From assembly GCA_020832055.1 (NCBI GenBank), contig JAFIFL010000007.1, forward strand, positions 1-39,719: a stretch of 39,719 bases of DNA, in the 5' to 3' direction. Under the pieces are notes generated by a model. It did not search any database. It was not told where the DNA came from and saw only the letters and a list, made by a program, of their open reading frames with translations. Origin of the DNA: Gammaproteobacteria bacterium. Lineage in GTDB: Bacteria > Pseudomonadota > Gammaproteobacteria > Pseudomonadales > Azotimanducaceae. This document shows, in pieces, positions 8,847 to 18,033 of the stretch. How positions within the stretch are numbered: position 1 is the stretch's first letter; each line of letters opens with the position of its first letter. The position numbers and the translations under genes are program-made.

Positions 8847-10082
8847 TCAGCTGTAACGTGGCGCAGCCCGGCTTTCGGCGCTGTCCTTCCTGGCGGCGTT
8901 CAGCGCCCACTGAAGGTCGGCGAGATAGATGTCGGCCACTTCGGCATGGAACGGCGACAGCATCAGGTGTAGCCCCCGCGGTTCGGTGGTGACACCCGTG
9001 AACCAGCCCCGCTCGTAGAGCTTCGCCCACACGGCGATGGGGTCCACTTCCGGGTGGCCGAAGGCCATGAGGCCGAGCTGCGGGCGGCCCATGATTTCGA
9101 ACCCGAGCGATTGCGCGCCCGCTTCGATGCGCTCGCGGGTATCGGTGACCAGCTTCTGCTTCGCCCGATAGCCCGCTTCGCCGAGGAAGTTCATGACCGC
9201 CCAGGCCGCCGCAATGGCGCCACCCGGCCGGGTCCCCGCCAGCGTCGGCGTCGTCATCTTGCCGCCGGGCCAGTCCGAGCAGTGAAACATCATGTGCTCG
9301 CGCAGGGCTTCGCTGCGGAACAGGACCGTGGACGCACCCTTGGCGCAGTAGCCGTACTTGTGCAGGTCCGCCGACATGGAGCGGACCGCCGGAATCTCGA
9401 AATCGAACGGGGCGATATCTGATCCGTTCATGCGCACGAACGGGGCGAGATAGCCGCCCACGCAGGCATCCACATGCAGCCAGACTCCCTTGCGTTCGGC
9501 CACTTCGCCGAGTGCTGCGATTGGATCCATCAGGCCGTAAGGGAAACAGGGTGCGGAGCCCACCAGCATGAGGGTGTTGTCGTCGATGGCGTTTTCCATC
9601 GCTGCCGGGTCAGCCAGCAGCTCCCGGCACGGCACGCGGCGGATCTGAAGGTCCATCATCATCGCTGCCTTGTCGAACGCCGGATGGGCGGAGTAGGGCG
9701 CGACGATGTTGCCCTGGCCGCTGAGACCGCGTTCGGCTCGGGCGAAGTCCCGCGCGGCCTTGATCGCCATGGTGATGGAGTCGGTGCCGCCGGAAGTGAT
9801 GTTGCCGGCGGCGCCCGCCGGCCCATGCAGCAGTGACAGCCCCATGCCGATCACTTCGTCTTCCATCTGCTTGAGGCTCGGGAACGCCAGCGGGCCGAGG
9901 CCGTTCTCCGACATGAACATCGCGTAGGCTTCCTTCTGCACCTTGGCGACTTCGGGGCCGGCGTTGAACACGTAGACCGCGGTTTTGCCATCGCGCCACT
10001 TCACGTCGTGACTGCTGCGCTCCTCCATCTGCGTCTTCAGGGTCTGCCAGTCAGTGCCTTGTTTCGGCAGTTCCATGGTCAC
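8847..10082 (-). CDS. PLP-dependent decarboxylase/aminotransferase-fold enzyme (sphingosine-1-phosphate lyase/glutamate decarboxylase-like)
   Basis: GNITSGGTDSITMAIKAARD and PLP-lysine motif SADLHKYGYCAKG; GTG start at 10082 or ATG at 10076. Confidence 0.88.
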   Translation of the reverse strand: MTMELPKQGTDWQTLKTQMEERSSHDVKWRDGKTAVYVFNAGPEVAKVQKEAYAMFMSENGLGPLAFPSLKQMEDEVIGMGLSLLHGPAGAAGNITSGGTDSITMAIKAARDFARAERGLSGQGNIVAPYSAHPAFDKAAMMMDLQIRRVPCRELLADPAAMENAIDDNTLMLVGSAPCFPYGLMDPIAALGEVAERKGVWLHVDACVGGYLAPFVRMNGSDIAPFDFEIPAVRSMSADLHKYGYCAKGASTVLFRSEALREHMMFHCSDWPGGKMTTPTLAGTRPGGAIAAAWAVMNFLGEAGYRAKQKLVTDTRERIEAGAQSLGFEIMGRPQLGLMAFGHPEVDPIAVWAKLYERGWFTGVTTEPRGLHLMLSPFHAEVADIYLADLQWALNAARKDSAESRAAPRYS

Positions 10083-10257
10083 TACTCCCGTTCCGTCTGC
10101 TTTGCGCTGCCGTCTGCGACGTGCTTGATGACGCCGTCGACATTCTCAATCAGCAGATTGAACATCAATAGGGCCAAGAAGTAATGGGCTATGGGGTCGG
10201 ACCACGGTAAGTGGTTGATTGGCTTGAGTTGTGATCCTTAGGTGCGGCACCACGGAG

Positions 10258-10299
10258 CCTTAGATGTGCCATTTCGGGCCGGAAAACCGCACTCTAAGG
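10258..10299. repeat. Imperfect palindrome 1 (CCTTAGA...TCTAAGG)
   Basis: CCTTAGATGTGCCATTTCGGGCCGGAAAACCGCACTCTAAGG; arms match with small bulges. Confidence 0.75.
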
Positions 10300-10329
10300 C
10301 ATTGAGACGCGGAGGCGTTTCCGATTCCG

Positions 10330-10369
10330 CTTAGAGGCCCCTTTTCTGGGCGAGAAAAGCGCATCTAAG
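10330..10369. repeat. Imperfect palindrome 2 (CTTAGA...TCTAAG)
   Basis: CTTAGAGGCCCCTTTTCTGGGCGAGAAAAGCGCATCTAAG; same half-site motif as palindrome 1. Confidence 0.75.
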
Positions 10370-10392
10370 CCTTAGAAAAGCGCGATCTAAGG
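10370..10392. repeat. Short palindrome 3 (CCTTAGA-9 nt-TCTAAGG)
   Basis: CCTTAGAAAAGCGCGATCTAAGG; perfect 7-bp arms. Confidence 0.7.
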
Positions 10393-10528
10393 TTCAAAAG
10401 TACCAGTCGCCAACACGTTACGGTGGTCTGACCCGATCTATGATCACGGCCTCCCCCCAGTTTGGGGGATGGCCGTGCCAACCTGCCTGCGGTTCCATTC
10501 GAGCGGTTCACACTGGGTGGAGACCGGC

Positions 10529-12544
10529 ATGCCGAAGTTCATGATCTCATCAAGGCTCTTCATCGCCTTGCTCGTCAGTATGCTGCTCGTCGCATGCGGA
10601 GGCAGCAGTCGCGACGATCCGGCTGATCCGGCACCGCAACCCGACCCGGTGGCCACTCAGGAGATTGTCGTTTCGCCATCTCTCGGACGCATCAATCGGG
10701 GTATCGCCCGTGCGTTCGCACTCAACGGCGATGCGCTGAGCGATGCTGTCACCGTGGGCGATGATGGCACGGCCACTCTGGAGATTCCCGCCACCCATGA
10801 CGAACCGCTGCTGGTGGAAGTGGTCGGAGCCGATGACGCCGACTACTTCGACGAATCCGCCAACACCACCCTGCCTTTTCCTGCCGACCAGAGCCTGCGC
10901 GCACTGCTGCCGGGCCCGCGGGACGGAGTCGGTGTGTCGATTCTCACGGAACTCGCGGTGATTCTCGCTGAGGCGGCGGGCGAGACCATCGATCTGGAAC
11001 TGATCGAGATCGCCAATGAGCGGATCCGCGCAGCCCTGGCTGCGGACGTGGCGGATCTGCTGACGCCGCCGGTGATCGTCGATGGGGCCACCGCCGCGGG
11101 TATGCTCAGCGACGACGATGCAGGTCGCTTGGCTGCCCGCCTCGGCGCTCTGGCCATGCTGGCGGAAGGCGCGGCCACACCGGCACTGACCATCCTGAGG
11201 CAGCTTGCCGAAGACATTGCCGATGGGACCATCGACGGTGTGGGCCTGCAAGGCGTCATTGAGGATCTGGTCTACGACCGGGTGACGTTTGCCGCGGATT
11301 TTCTGGCCGCGATCCAGGCCTTCGCCGCCGCCTTCGGCACCGAGGAACTGCAGGCCCATGCCGCGAGCGTGACTCCTCCGCTTACGGCCATCGGCCGGGC
11401 CACGCGTCCCGGCGCGACGCAGTCTGCCACCATCAACCCGGACCTCGTCGGAGACTATCTGCTGACGTATTTCGAAGCCGCAGCCGGTGGTCCCTTCACC
11501 GAGGGCGAGACGGTCATGGTCATCGTCGGTGCCGACAACACGCTCCGGGTTGGCGAACTGCAGCTCGAAGACCCTTTCCACTTCGTTCAGGACGATGGCT
11601 TCGTGTTCGAATCGGAGATCAACTGGCGCGACGAAGCCACCGGTGTCATCTACGCCCTGAGCCTCAACGACACCGGTGTATTCAACGAAATCAATGTCGG
11701 TGACGGCAACCAGATCCAGCAGAACGGCTTCCCGCTCTTCCTCGGGCAGCTGTTCGAGGACGAAGGTGAGGCCGGCGACGAAATCGGTGCAACCACCACC
11801 GATCCGAATCTGATCGTTAGGGCCAGTTTCGAGGGCCTGGAAGCAGGCAAGCTTCAGGGCCAGGCCGATGGTGCCGGCGACATGGGTTGGGACGAGCAGG
11901 CGTGGCTGGATCTGAGCTTTGACGTGGAGCGGCCGGAGGTCGTGGATACATCGGCGAACCCGTTGATCTACGCATTCTCCGATGGCTCGACACTCCATGG
12001 TGGTGACCGGGCGCTGAAGTTCTTCGGTCAGGGTCAGCAGTCGTCCCCGTCCAGCGCCGGCGGCCGGCCCTTTGAGGAGACTTTCGACGACACCTTCTTC
12101 ATGGCTTTTCTCGTCCGCGTCGACAACATCCCGTCGGGCTTCTCAGTGAGTTCGACCCTGGCGCTGCGACCCAACAGCTTCGGGGGCGATACCATCAACG
12201 TCGGTATCCGATTCACAGGTTTCAGTGCTCGCCTGGCCACCGACATCGGCGTTCAGATGGGTTTTGGACCGGCGATCGAGGTGGGCGAGACCTATCTCGT
12301 GGTCACGCGCCTGGCGAAGGCCGGCGGCAGCACCCGTTTCAATCGCATGGACATCTGGGTCAATCCACCGTCCATGGATGTCCCCCCGGATGAGCCGGAT
12401 CTCACGCTGCAGGAGAGCAGTTCGCAGCAACCGACTCGACTCGATCAGCTCAGGCTGCAGAATGAGGGGCAGCCGACGCAGATCATGCTCTACGATGAGA
12501 TTCGCTTCGCAGGTAGCTGGGCTGGCCTGTTCCAGGAGCCGTAG
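10529..12544 (+). CDS. Large secreted lipoprotein of unknown function
   Basis: Signal peptide with lipobox (LLVACGGSS) then a ~650 aa acidic extracellular sequence. Confidence 0.8.
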   Translation: MPKFMISSRLFIALLVSMLLVACGGSSRDDPADPAPQPDPVATQEIVVSPSLGRINRGIARAFALNGDALSDAVTVGDDGTATLEIPATHDEPLLVEVVGADDADYFDESANTTLPFPADQSLRALLPGPRDGVGVSILTELAVILAEAAGETIDLELIEIANERIRAALAADVADLLTPPVIVDGATAAGMLSDDDAGRLAARLGALAMLAEGAATPALTILRQLAEDIADGTIDGVGLQGVIEDLVYDRVTFAADFLAAIQAFAAAFGTEELQAHAASVTPPLTAIGRATRPGATQSATINPDLVGDYLLTYFEAAAGGPFTEGETVMVIVGADNTLRVGELQLEDPFHFVQDDGFVFESEINWRDEATGVIYALSLNDTGVFNEINVGDGNQIQQNGFPLFLGQLFEDEGEAGDEIGATTTDPNLIVRASFEGLEAGKLQGQADGAGDMGWDEQAWLDLSFDVERPEVVDTSANPLIYAFSDGSTLHGGDRALKFFGQGQQSSPSSAGGRPFEETFDDTFFMAFLVRVDNIPSGFSVSSTLALRPNSFGGDTINVGIRFTGFSARLATDIGVQMGFGPAIEVGETYLVVTRLAKAGGSTRFNRMDIWVNPPSMDVPPDEPDLTLQESSSQQPTRLDQLRLQNEGQPTQIMLYDEIRFAGSWAGLFQEP

Positions 12545-12569
12545 ATGGGCTTGGAGTGACGCCGTTCCA

Positions 12570-12596
12570 CGACGCCCGCCGCAAGGACGGGCGTCG
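12570..12596 (+). terminator. Hairpin downstream of lipoprotein gene
   Basis: CGACGCCCG-CCGCAAGGA-CGGGCGTCG, perfect 9-bp stem; no strong T-tract. Confidence 0.5.
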
Positions 12597-12656
12597 ATCT
12601 GCGTTCAGCGTTCCCAGCGAACTTCTGGTATCCGGCGAGCGGACAGTCCTCCGTAT

Positions 12657-13799
12657 TCAGATGAAAATCGTGCCGCGGGCATAGCCGCGCAGTGCCTCGC
12701 GGCGCCCGTGGTCGTCGCGGTGGAGTGTCGCGTCAGCTACGGTGGCTGCATACCGGTAGGGCGCCTCGGCAGGACGGTGCGCGTGGCGCGCATCGATGGC
12801 CAGCTGCATGACCCCGGCCCGCTCCGCGATGGCCGCGGCGTCATAACGGCGCCTTCCCGCGGGGGCGTTCCTTGCCGGTCGCGGCATCTCGACTTCGACG
12901 CCCTCCACAGCGCTGCGCGGGAAGAAGCCCCAGACGAAGGAGATGCGCGGGTCAGGTGACGCGTTGGCGAAGGAGCCGTGGACGCATTGGCGGTTCTGCA
13001 CGGCGATATCACCCCGTTCACAGAGCATGGGCACGGCGTCCGGCAGACGAGTGGAGTCACCGTTCGCAGCTACCCGCGCGCGCAGATCGACGCGGCCGTT
13101 GCGATGGGTCCCTGGAACCGTCCACAGGGCATTGGCGGGAGTGGTACGGCGGAGCTGGGCCATGAAGTTCACGCCGTGCACCAGCGGGTGCCAGGCGGGG
13201 CTGTCCCAGTGGGTGGTGCCGTCCTGATGCCAGGCGATGGAGGCACCGAGGCCTGGTTCCTTCAGGAAGATGCTGTCGTTGTAGGGCACGAAGTCGCCTC
13301 CGCAGATCGCCTCCGCAACCCGCAGCACGTCCGGATGCGCTGACAGGCGCAGTGCGGAGTCCATGCACTCGAACAGCCCGAGCATCAGAAAGATCGCCGA
13401 CTCCGGTGCCGCGGTGTCTGCCGTCGGTTCCTCCATGCGAACGGGGTGGCGTCCGTTGAGCAACTCGGTCCCGCCCCAGGGGTCGGCAAGCGGTCGGGCC
13501 CAAAGCAGCTGCGGCAGACGTGCTTCAGGATCGACAGGCCGGCCGCGACGATCGAGCTGTGCACCTTCCGTGCGCGGTGTCCGGGCAAGCAGTGCGTCGA
13601 GGTCGGCGTCCAGCTCCGCGAGCTCGGCGTCGTCGAGCAGACCCTCGAAGATGTAGAAGCCGATGTCGTCGAAGGCCTCGCGAATCTCCGTCGCCAGACG
13701 CCCGTCGGCGTCGAAGCGCAGCGGTCCGCGGTTGTCCAGTGCCCGGGCGCGTTCGAGGCCCGCAGCGAAGTAGTCGTCGGTGTCCGATTGCATCGTCAT
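12657..13799 (-). CDS. Phytanoyl-CoA dioxygenase (PhyH) family protein
   Basis: IAWHQDGTTHWDSPAW (HxD) and VHGSFANASPDPRISFVWGFF (distal His/Arg) match Fe(II)/2OG dioxygenase PhyH pattern. Confidence 0.85.
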   Translation of the reverse strand: MTMQSDTDDYFAAGLERARALDNRGPLRFDADGRLATEIREAFDDIGFYIFEGLLDDAELAELDADLDALLARTPRTEGAQLDRRGRPVDPEARLPQLLWARPLADPWGGTELLNGRHPVRMEEPTADTAAPESAIFLMLGLFECMDSALRLSAHPDVLRVAEAICGGDFVPYNDSIFLKEPGLGASIAWHQDGTTHWDSPAWHPLVHGVNFMAQLRRTTPANALWTVPGTHRNGRVDLRARVAANGDSTRLPDAVPMLCERGDIAVQNRQCVHGSFANASPDPRISFVWGFFPRSAVEGVEVEMPRPARNAPAGRRRYDAAAIAERAGVMQLAIDARHAHRPAEAPYRYAATVADATLHRDDHGRREALRGYARGTIFI

Positions 13800-14071
13800 G
13801 ACATGGCCCTCCCTCTTGGCGACGGGCAGCAGCGACCCGCCGACCACTGTGATCGGCCGTCGCGCCGCCAGGGCCCAGCTTGCCGGGGATCACCGAGAAA
13901 GCCCAGTGTGGGGCAGCACAGGTGGGTGACGATCGCAGCGGCGCTGACGTACCAGCCCAGGCGCGCTCTTTGCGCAGGTCCTGTCCTGGGGTCGTCAAGC
14001 GCGTGTTGCGCGCAATGTGAATGCGATTCTCGACCGCTTGTCGACGCAAGCGACGTCAGCGTTGCCTGGGG

Positions 14072-14602
14072 TCAGCAGGGGATGAAGGGCAGCGCCCGGA
14101 CGAAACGGCGTACCTCGTGGGTGTTGTTGTCCTTCAGTCTGACCAGGGCGAGTGTGTTGCCATCGAGGACGACGCCTTCCCTGATTTCGCGCTCGTCGGG
14201 CCCTTGGTAGGCGATCTCGTAGGGGCCGACGAACTCGTAGCTTGCCTGCCACTTCGCCCCGCTGCGGTCGGTCACGTCCAGCGTGCCATCGCGATGGAAG
14301 CGGATCGTCGCGATCGTGGTATCGACGAACTTGATCTTCGGAGCCGCCGTCCGGTCGCTTTCTGCGACGGCGTCTGCGATGGCATCCTCGACGCCGTCGT
14401 TGGCGTCCGCGGTGGCGATTCCGGGCGCAATCTGGAAGCCGCCAGCGCGCAGGAAAGGTGTTTCTGCATCGCCCGTGAAGCCGCACCAGGCGCGGGCCAT
14501 CTTGGCATCAGCGTCCCGGTCGCAACCGGTCAGAAACAGGGCGGCAGCCAGCAACCCTGGCAGGAGTGAAGGAAGCGGTATCGAAGTTGGAGCAATGCGC
14601 AT
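14072..14602 (-). CDS. Lipoprotein of unknown function
   Basis: Signal peptide and lipobox FLTGC; 176 aa. Confidence 0.75.
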   Translation of the reverse strand: MRIAPTSIPLPSLLPGLLAAALFLTGCDRDADAKMARAWCGFTGDAETPFLRAGGFQIAPGIATADANDGVEDAIADAVAESDRTAAPKIKFVDTTIATIRFHRDGTLDVTDRSGAKWQASYEFVGPYEIAYQGPDEREIREGVVLDGNTLALVRLKDNNTHEVRRFVRALPFIPC

Positions 14603-14681
14603 GGTGCCTGCGCCCCCTGACCGACCAGTTGTTCCGAATCAGTCCGAACTGACGTCCGCAAAAATGGTGCCGGGAGGAGGC

Positions 14682-14718
14682 GACCGGGTCAACCCGAAGC
14701 GGTCAGCTTGACCCGGTC
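14682..14718 (-). terminator. Hairpin at the 3' end of the second PhyH gene
   Basis: GACCGGGTCAA - 15 nt - TTGACCCGGTC, perfect 11-bp arms. Confidence 0.5.
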
Positions 14719-15655
14719 AGGCGAAACCCAGCGCCAGACGCTGGATCTCGTCGAGGTCTTCGCAGCCGGCGGGGAGGGCGGGAAGCTGCAGCTTGTAGCG
14801 CGTCTCGGTGGGGGCATCCAGCGGCAGGTAATGGAAGGTGAGCACCAGCCGATCCTGAGTGTTGCCGCGGCTGCCGTAGTGCAGGCAGCGTGAGCTGTCC
14901 AAGACCACGCCGCTGCCTGCGGGGCCGAGGACGCGTTCCACATCAGCTCTGGCGCCGGTACCGTCGATTGCCACATCGGCCAATCGTCCGGTGCGGTGGC
15001 CCAAACCTGATCGCACTTCCTCCGAGCGCCGAGCGGGAATGTAGTGAAGCGGCCCCTGCTCTGCGGTCACTTCCAGGCAGTTCAGCTGCACCTTGACCTG
15101 ACGTGGTGCAAGCTCGTCGATGTGCCAGGTCTGGCTCGATTTCGTCGATGTATTGGGTGGGGTCCACCACAGCGCCATGCCTTCCACGATCGGAACGGTT
15201 CCGAGGTAGCGGCTCGCCGACTCGATCAGCGGTCTGGCCACGGCGAAGCGCAGGAGCTCCGGGTGGTCGGCGAACTCGTTGCCTGCTATCAGCGACAGCA
15301 GGAAGGGCTTGTTGCGGTTGCGCTGCAGCAGGGCGTCTCCTTCGCCGCTGCCACGAAACGCCTCGTAGTGTTCCGCGCAGTGCCGTGCAGTCTCCAGCGC
15401 GCCGGGAATTTCGTCAGGCTGAAACTGCCGGCAGGCCCGGTCCTCATCGAGCTCGATGGCACCCGGAGCCGGCGCTGGCAGTGCCTGAGCGAGCGCTGCA
15501 CGCATGGCGATCTGCTCGCGGACGGTGGCCCGCTTGGTGGCGCTGAGCGCGCTGTGCAGCCAGGGGCGTGGCAGGGCGAGCAGCTGCAGCCCCCGGTAGA
15601 TGGGTCTGGCGTTGAAGGGGCGACGCAGGGGCGGGAACTGATTCGGAGTGGTCAT
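14717..15655 (-). CDS. PhyH-like putative 2OG-Fe(II) dioxygenase
   Basis: TWHIDELAPRQVKVQLNCLEVTAEQGPLHYIPARRS and CLHYGSRGNTQDRLVLTFHYLP; ATG at 15655. Confidence 0.75.
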   Translation of the reverse strand: MTTPNQFPPLRRPFNARPIYRGLQLLALPRPWLHSALSATKRATVREQIAMRAALAQALPAPAPGAIELDEDRACRQFQPDEIPGALETARHCAEHYEAFRGSGEGDALLQRNRNKPFLLSLIAGNEFADHPELLRFAVARPLIESASRYLGTVPIVEGMALWWTPPNTSTKSSQTWHIDELAPRQVKVQLNCLEVTAEQGPLHYIPARRSEEVRSGLGHRTGRLADVAIDGTGARADVERVLGPAGSGVVLDSSRCLHYGSRGNTQDRLVLTFHYLPLDAPTETRYKLQLPALPAGCEDLDEIQRLALGFA

Positions 15656-15732
15656 GAATCGTGTCGCTCCACGGTCAGGAAAGCCGAACGTGGAGAGTAT
15701 AGCGCCACAGGCCACCACTCCGCGGCAAAGTG

Positions 15733-17109
15733 CTAGCCCGTTCCCGAGAGTTCGAACGCACTCTCGGCAATGGCCCGCACGCGAACCCCTTCGAAGCGCC
15801 CGAGCAGGGCGCCGAAGCGCGCCACTGCGGTTTCCGCTTGTGAGGCCGTCACTTCGGGGAAGATGCGGTCGCGGTACCTCGGGTGCTGCTTGCTCAAAGG
15901 CAGCGCCCCGAGTGCCTGGCGGACACCGCGTCGTGCGTGGGCCTGCATCGTGGCGCCGGCCCGCCGGACGGACGAGACCGGCGATGGGGAAGCCTCTGCC
16001 ACAGGCGCGAGGGCATCGAGAATGCGCGCGCAGGCGGTGGGGCCGTCGACCGAGGCGATGTGCCGGCGAACATAGTCCAGGCGTTCGGTGAGCAGGGCGT
16101 CGAATTCGCAGCGGGAGCCGGCGTACGCCCTTTCCACCGCGGCAAACAGACTGTCGTGGTCGCAGGCCTGCACGCTGAGAGAGTTCGGCAGTTCGAAGTC
16201 GAACCGTTCAGAGACTTCGGGGCGATAAGCGATGGCCGGCCGGTCGAGCAGGAAGCTTTCCACCGCCGTGGTGCAGCCGTTGTGCACGGTCACCCGGGCA
16301 GCCTGGAGCCAGGCGACGATGTTGCCCTGCTGGACGACCCGGACATTGTCGAGGTCGGCCGCGATCCGGTGCCAGAGATCCGCATTTTCGGAAGGATGGG
16401 GGCGAATCACGAAGGGCAGGTCGGGAAACTTCCGGGCGAGATGCGGAACGAGGTTTTGGAAGTGCTCGAACAGCCGGGCCTTGTGGGCTGCCAGGCCGAC
16501 CCGCGGATCCTCGGTCGTGGTGACGGCGGCGCCACCGTCCCGCAGCAGCTTCTGCTGGCGGTTCTGCTGTTCGAAGTAATGGTTCAGGCGCGAGAAATTG
16601 GTGTTGATCAGCAGGAAGTCGCCATAGGCCTCGCGCAGGGCATCGGCTTCCGCGCAGAAGTAGCCGCGCAGTTCCGGGCGCAGCAGGTCGCTGCGCGGGT
16701 TGCCGGTGATCGCAATCTCTGTGCCGTTGAAACGGGGGTGTGCGCTCCAGGCCGCCGCGTTCTCCTCGCCCCAGGCCAGCAGCAGCTCCGGCATCCCGAG
16801 CGTCGCATCGCCGACCTTGGTGAGCCGGTAGAGCTCCCGGTTGGCGTAGACCAGCCCTTCTTCATCCCAGGCCACCAGTCGATGACCGAGGTCGCGGACA
16901 ATGCTGTAGAAGCGCGCGTTGCGGTAGGTCAGGCTCTTGCCGACATAGATGCCGGGTGGGATCTGCGGGGCGTGGAAGTCGAGGCTGCGCTTGTAGCCGA
17001 CGAAAACCCGCCAGCCTCGCTCCACAGCGTGACAGGCAAGCAGCAGTTTGGCGTCGAACTCGCGTACCCGCGTCTCGCAGGGGAGAATCAGAACAGGACG
17101 TGGGGGCAT
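15733..17109 (-). CDS. Surface carbohydrate biosynthesis protein (glycerophosphotransferase/glycosyltransferase-like)
   Basis: 458 aa; LPFVIRPHPSENADLWHRIAADLDNVRVVQQGNIVAWLQAARVTVHNGCTTAVESFLLDRPAIAYRP motif typical of this family. Confidence 0.8.
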   Translation of the reverse strand: MPPRPVLILPCETRVREFDAKLLLACHAVERGWRVFVGYKRSLDFHAPQIPPGIYVGKSLTYRNARFYSIVRDLGHRLVAWDEEGLVYANRELYRLTKVGDATLGMPELLLAWGEENAAAWSAHPRFNGTEIAITGNPRSDLLRPELRGYFCAEADALREAYGDFLLINTNFSRLNHYFEQQNRQQKLLRDGGAAVTTTEDPRVGLAAHKARLFEHFQNLVPHLARKFPDLPFVIRPHPSENADLWHRIAADLDNVRVVQQGNIVAWLQAARVTVHNGCTTAVESFLLDRPAIAYRPEVSERFDFELPNSLSVQACDHDSLFAAVERAYAGSRCEFDALLTERLDYVRRHIASVDGPTACARILDALAPVAEASPSPVSSVRRAGATMQAHARRGVRQALGALPLSKQHPRYRDRIFPEVTASQAETAVARFGALLGRFEGVRVRAIAESAFELSGTG

Positions 17110-17118
17110 GCTGCGGCC

Positions 17119-18033
17119 TCAGTCACTGCCGAGTGCGTAACCGAGGCAGGGGTCGAGATGGTCCGTCACGTAACGCTCCATCGCCCGAACTTGGGCCTCA
17201 TCGAAATAGTCGCGATAGCCGCCGACCTTCGCCCGTCGGACCTTGTAGGAGTCCGGGTCATCAGGGTCGCGGGCGGCGAGCCGTGAGTTGTGGTAGAAGT
17301 TTTCCTTCTCCTTGCGCTTCATCGCATCGAAGCGGCACTGTTCGACGGCCCGCTCGATCTGCCCCGGGTCGAACGGCGAATCGATGTGGGCGATCACCCG
17401 GGCGAGTTCGCTCTCGGGTGCAGTGCGCATGTCTTCGTAGCGTACTGTGATCGCAGTGGGCAGTTCTGCGATCCGCTTCACGACGGTATTCATGTAATGG
17501 ACGATGACCGGCAGCCCGACCGGACCGCTCATGACGAAGTCGAACATCGGTGCTGGCGTGTCGACCCCCCACATCTCGCGCTTGTAGGCGCTTGCCCGGC
17601 GGGTGGACTGAAAGTACTCCGAGACGGCCACGTCGCAGGGATTGCGGATCAGGAACACCAGCGGCTTGTCCTCCTGCCAGAGTTCATGCCCGGGTGTCTC
17701 GAACGCATCGGCCAGGGCATGGCCATGGGCAAAGGACACCTTCGGTACCCGCCGATCCAGGCGATGAAGATTGTCGAATTCCAGCAGCAGATTGTCGGGC
17801 AGGCCATAGCGCTCGTGGTAGCAGGCCGAGATCATCGCCCGCAGCCAGGTCCGGCCGCTCTTGGCCCGCGAAAGGATGATGGCATCGGCGCGCCGGCAGC
17901 GGGCCAGTTCGATGCCGCTGCGTCCCTTCAGTCGCAGCCGCTTGCGGCTGCTCTTCGGTAGCGGTGCAGTGGCGAGCCAGATGCCTGCCTTGAGCAGCTT
18001 TTCCCGATTGATGGTTTCGTCCTCGCTGGTCAG
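17119..18033 (-). CDS. Sulfotransferase; true start uncertain (no ATG/GTG/TTG in the open frame upstream of the P-loop)
   Basis: PAPS loop AIILSRAKSGRTWLRAMIS, then LVFLIRNPCDVAVSEYF and TVRYEDMRTAPESELARVI; first ATG (17835) lies inside the P-loop region. 18033 is a provisional CTG. Confidence 0.75.
   Translation of the reverse strand: MTSEDETINREKLLKAGIWLATAPLPKSSRKRLRLKGRSGIELARCRRADAIILSRAKSGRTWLRAMISACYHERYGLPDNLLLEFDNLHRLDRRVPKVSFAHGHALADAFETPGHELWQEDKPLVFLIRNPCDVAVSEYFQSTRRASAYKREMWGVDTPAPMFDFVMSGPVGLPVIVHYMNTVVKRIAELPTAITVRYEDMRTAPESELARVIAHIDSPFDPGQIERAVEQCRFDAMKRKEKENFYHNSRLAARDPDDPDSYKVRRAKVGGYRDYFDEAQVRAMERYVTDHLDPCLGYALGSD

Larger units (their letters stand above)
10193..10434. 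mobile_element. MITE-like element with terminal inverted repeats and internal palindromes
   Basis: Left end 10194 GGGTCGGACCACGGTAAGTGGTTG; reverse complement of right end (10410-10434) GGGTCAGACCACCGTAACGTGTTGG. No coding capacity. Confidence 0.65.

Noticed and set aside
10193-10434. CRISPR-like array interpretation of the repeated TTAGA motif
   Set aside because: Copies alternate in orientation, spacing is irregular and units are imperfect palindromes; no cas genes in the window.
10550-11998. 482-aa minus-strand ORF opposite the lipoprotein
   Set aside because: Low-complexity shadow ORF; the plus strand has a signal peptide and lipobox.
15883-17286. 467-aa plus-strand ORF
   Set aside because: Overlaps two genes with family motifs on the opposite strand; no recognisable domain.
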